From Desulfofundulus luciae (GTDB taxonomy: Bacteria; Bacillota; Desulfotomaculia; Desulfotomaculales; Desulfovirgulaceae), in NCBI RefSeq assembly GCF_030813795.1, contig NZ_JAUSUX010000012.1, positions 28,009-92,008 of the forward strand: a stretch of 64,000 nucleotides of DNA. Direction: 5' to 3'. Made by a program: the position numbers and the translations under genes. Positions 62,761 through 64,000 of the stretch are shown piece after piece; positions within the stretch are counted from its first letter, which is position 1, and each line of letters opens with the position of its first letter. The notes under the pieces are model-generated. The model was not told the origin of the DNA. It worked only from the letters and a program-made list of their open reading frames with translations, and did not search any database.

Positions 62761-63219
62761 TTGCTACCGACACCAACCAGATTTACCCTGGTGGCAGGAG
62801 CCGGCGAAGGACAGACGCCGTTAAACGCCTTCGACCGGGCACTGCTGGAAGCCCGGGCAGGAAACGTAAACCTGATCCGGGTAAGTAGCATCCTGCCGCC
62901 CGGTGCCGAATATGTGGAGGAATTATCCCTGCCCCCGGGGGCACTGGTACCAGTAGCCTACGGTGCAACCACCTCCACCACCCCCGGAGACAGAATTGCC
63001 GCTGCCGTGGCCGTGGGCATCCCCGGGGAAGGTTTTGGCGTAATTATGGAGTATTCGGGCCACACCTCCCGCCAAGAAGCGGAAAGGATCATCCGGCAAA
63101 TGGTGGAGGAAGCCTTTGCCATGCGTAAGCTGGAGCTGAAAAAGTACATGGTCAAGTCCGTGGAACACCAGGTAATCAGGACCGGGGCAGTTTTTGCCGG
63201 CATACTGCTGTGGTACTGA
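62761..63219 (+). CDS. pdaD: Pyruvoyl-dependent arginine decarboxylase
   Basis: About 152 residues. Converts arginine to agmatine, first step of polyamine synthesis. The proenzyme self-cleaves between two serines, visible in NLIRVSSILPPGAEY near residue 40, giving the pyruvoyl group on the new alpha chain. Further family segments: VPVAYGATTSTTPGDRIAAA and GVIMEYSGHTSRQEAE. TTG 62761 is chosen behind ATAGGAGGG. The usual downstream speE/speB genes are absent here; a terminator follows. With bpsA it supports a long/branched polyamine pathway. Confidence 0.95.
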   Translation: MLPTPTRFTLVAGAGEGQTPLNAFDRALLEARAGNVNLIRVSSILPPGAEYVEELSLPPGALVPVAYGATTSTTPGDRIAAAVAVGIPGEGFGVIMEYSGHTSRQEAERIIRQMVEEAFAMRKLELKKYMVKSVEHQVIRTGAVFAGILLWY

Positions 63220-63235
63220 ACTGGCCGATTTATTT

Positions 63236-63273
63236 GAAAAACCGGTTTTTCGGCGAGAAAAACCGGTTTTTTG
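63236..63273 (+). terminator. Terminator of pdaD
   Basis: GAAAAACCGGTTTTTC, loop GGCG, AGAAAAACCGGTTTTTTG: a long stem ending in a T-tract. Confidence 0.85.
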
Positions 63274-63301
63274 TATGTAAATACATGGAACAGCCGCTCT
63301 C

Positions 63302-63796
63302 CTACAATACTTTTAACGCCTTCAAAGAAAGATAATAATATAATTTCTCTTCCCCATTGCTAAAAGGGTCTTTTCCCAGAATCTCTTTGATGCGCTCAAG
63401 GCGATATTTTACCGAATTGGGGTGAATATAGAGCTTTTCTGCGGTTTTGGAGATGTTTTCATTGCAATCCAGGTATACCTCCATAGTTTTGATTAACTCC
63501 GCCTTGTTGGCGGAATCGTAATCCAATATTTTGGCCAGGCTTTCACGGCAGGATTCTTTCACTTCTTTATTGCCAAAGGATAAAAGCAAAGAATAGATAC
63601 CCAGTTGCTGAAAGTCAAAAATGCCGTTGCCTCCCTTCACCCTGCGACCAATTTTTAATGCCTGTTCTGCTTCGCGATAACTCTGAGCCAGCCCGGTCAG
63701 CCTGTCACAGCACCGGCCAATTCCTATGGAAACAGTAATTTTGCCCAACAGCCTGTTCACTTCGGCAGTGATTTCCTGAGCCAGGTGTAAGAGCAT
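63302..63796 (-). pseudogene. PucR-type regulator, C-terminal fragment
   Basis: 164 codons matching only the C-terminal part of PucR/CdaR-type activators. It includes the end of the central GGDEF-like domain (ITVSIGIGRCCDRLTGLAQSYREAEQALKIG) and the complete helix-turn-helix (NISKTAEKLYIHPNSVKYRLERIKEILG). Full-length members have about 300-500 residues. Coding character continues a few codons upstream of the ATG (RAEAIKS) and then meets a stop, so the N-terminal part is lost. A ribosome site and TTG upstream (63846-63857) now open a 7-codon frame only. It could still make a short DNA-binding protein. Confidence 0.7.
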
Positions 63797-63825
63797 TGAT
63801 TTGATTGCCTCTGCCCTAATCGAAG

Positions 63826-63840
63826 TTTGAAACTTTCAAA
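63826..63840. promoter_or_regulatory. 15-bp perfect palindrome upstream of the PucR fragment
   Basis: TTTGAAA-C-TTTCAAA on the plus strand. The 11-bp core is the same as in the small-RNA promoter palindrome at 23845-23857. Confidence 0.4.
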
Positions 63841-63878
63841 TTAAAACCTCCCGAAAATCAAGGGCTCCGGGGCAATAA

Positions 63879-64000
63879 TTAAAGACGTACCACTACATTT
63901 TCCTTCATTTTACAATAATGAGGGTGTGTGGTAATCATCGGAAGTCCGAGCACTTTGTTTGCAAGTGCCGTTACCGTCGTTTTTGATTTCAGCTACCTTT
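63879..64000 (-). pseudogene. Possible C-terminal gene fragment at window edge
   Basis: A minus-strand frame ending at 63879 reads TTVTALANKVLGLPMITTHP then HYCKMKENVVVRL, which looks protein-like. It is closed upstream by a stop, but joining the other frame across the AAAAA run near 63980 gives a continuous reading to the edge. A frameshifted or partial gene is possible; the family is not recognised. Confidence 0.3.

Overview
The window looks like chromosomal DNA of a thermophilic, spore-forming, Gram-positive anaerobe of the Peptococcaceae (Desulfotomaculum / Desulfofundulus / Pelotomaculum group). This is an inference from gene content and order. The evidence is moderately high GC, GTG/TTG starts with strong AGGAGG-type ribosome sites, sporulation genes (ytrH/ytrI, cwlD), the proS-ispG-rseP-dxr-cdsA-uppS-frr-pyrH-tsf-rpsB and recO-glyQS-ccpN-ppdK-dnaG-rpoD orders, a glycine T-box, and polyamine genes (bpsA, pdaD) typical of thermophiles.

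Region 1 (1-10.7 kb, minus strand) is a housekeeping run: prolyl-tRNA synthetase, two MEP isoprenoid enzymes, site-2 protease, phospholipid and undecaprenyl synthesis, a ferredoxin and a PASTA mini-protein, ribosome recycling factor, UMP kinase, EF-Ts and S2. Region 2 (10.7-24.6 kb) holds a branched-polyamine synthase, two sensor kinases, a sigma-54 activator, an AcuA acetyltransferase, a GltD/ferredoxin/MvhD-type flavoprotein, two TauE/SafE permeases with small membrane proteins, a candidate small RNA and a gamma-carbonic-anhydrase-like protein. Region 3 (24.8-27.1 kb) is an Agr-like quorum-sensing operon (membrane protein, AgrC/Spo0B-like kinase, AgrB, serine-type AgrD) with no response regulator. 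Region 4 (27.1-34.4 kb) has a helicase split over two reading frames, two polyprenyl-phosphate-sugar glycosyltransferase genes, rnpB, a degenerate Tat/Fe-S protein and ytrI/ytrH.

Region 5 (34.6-42.6 kb) carries an amino-acid ABC importer, the ablA/ablB pair for N-epsilon-acetyl-beta-lysine, Nif3- and TrmK-family proteins and three tRNAs. Three copies of a non-coding IS200/IS605-like repeat (190, 379 and 379 bp) lie here and at 33.4 kb. Region 6 (42.7-58.3 kb) is the rpoD-dnaG-dgt block, an HD-GYP phosphodiesterase, and a striking in-frame fusion of the PPDK regulatory kinase/phosphorylase to pyruvate phosphate dikinase, followed by ccpN, glyS, glyQ with its T-box, and recO. Region 7 (58.4-64 kb) is on the plus strand: two amidases, an L,D-transpeptidase, Amj lipid II flippase, a CofE-like ligase and pyruvoyl arginine decarboxylase, then a truncated PucR-type regulator.

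The strongest leads are the regulator-target fusion at 49.4-52.9 kb, the Agr-like operon without AgrA, the non-autonomous repeats with omegaRNA-like right ends, and the promoter-palindrome-terminator unit at 23.8 kb.
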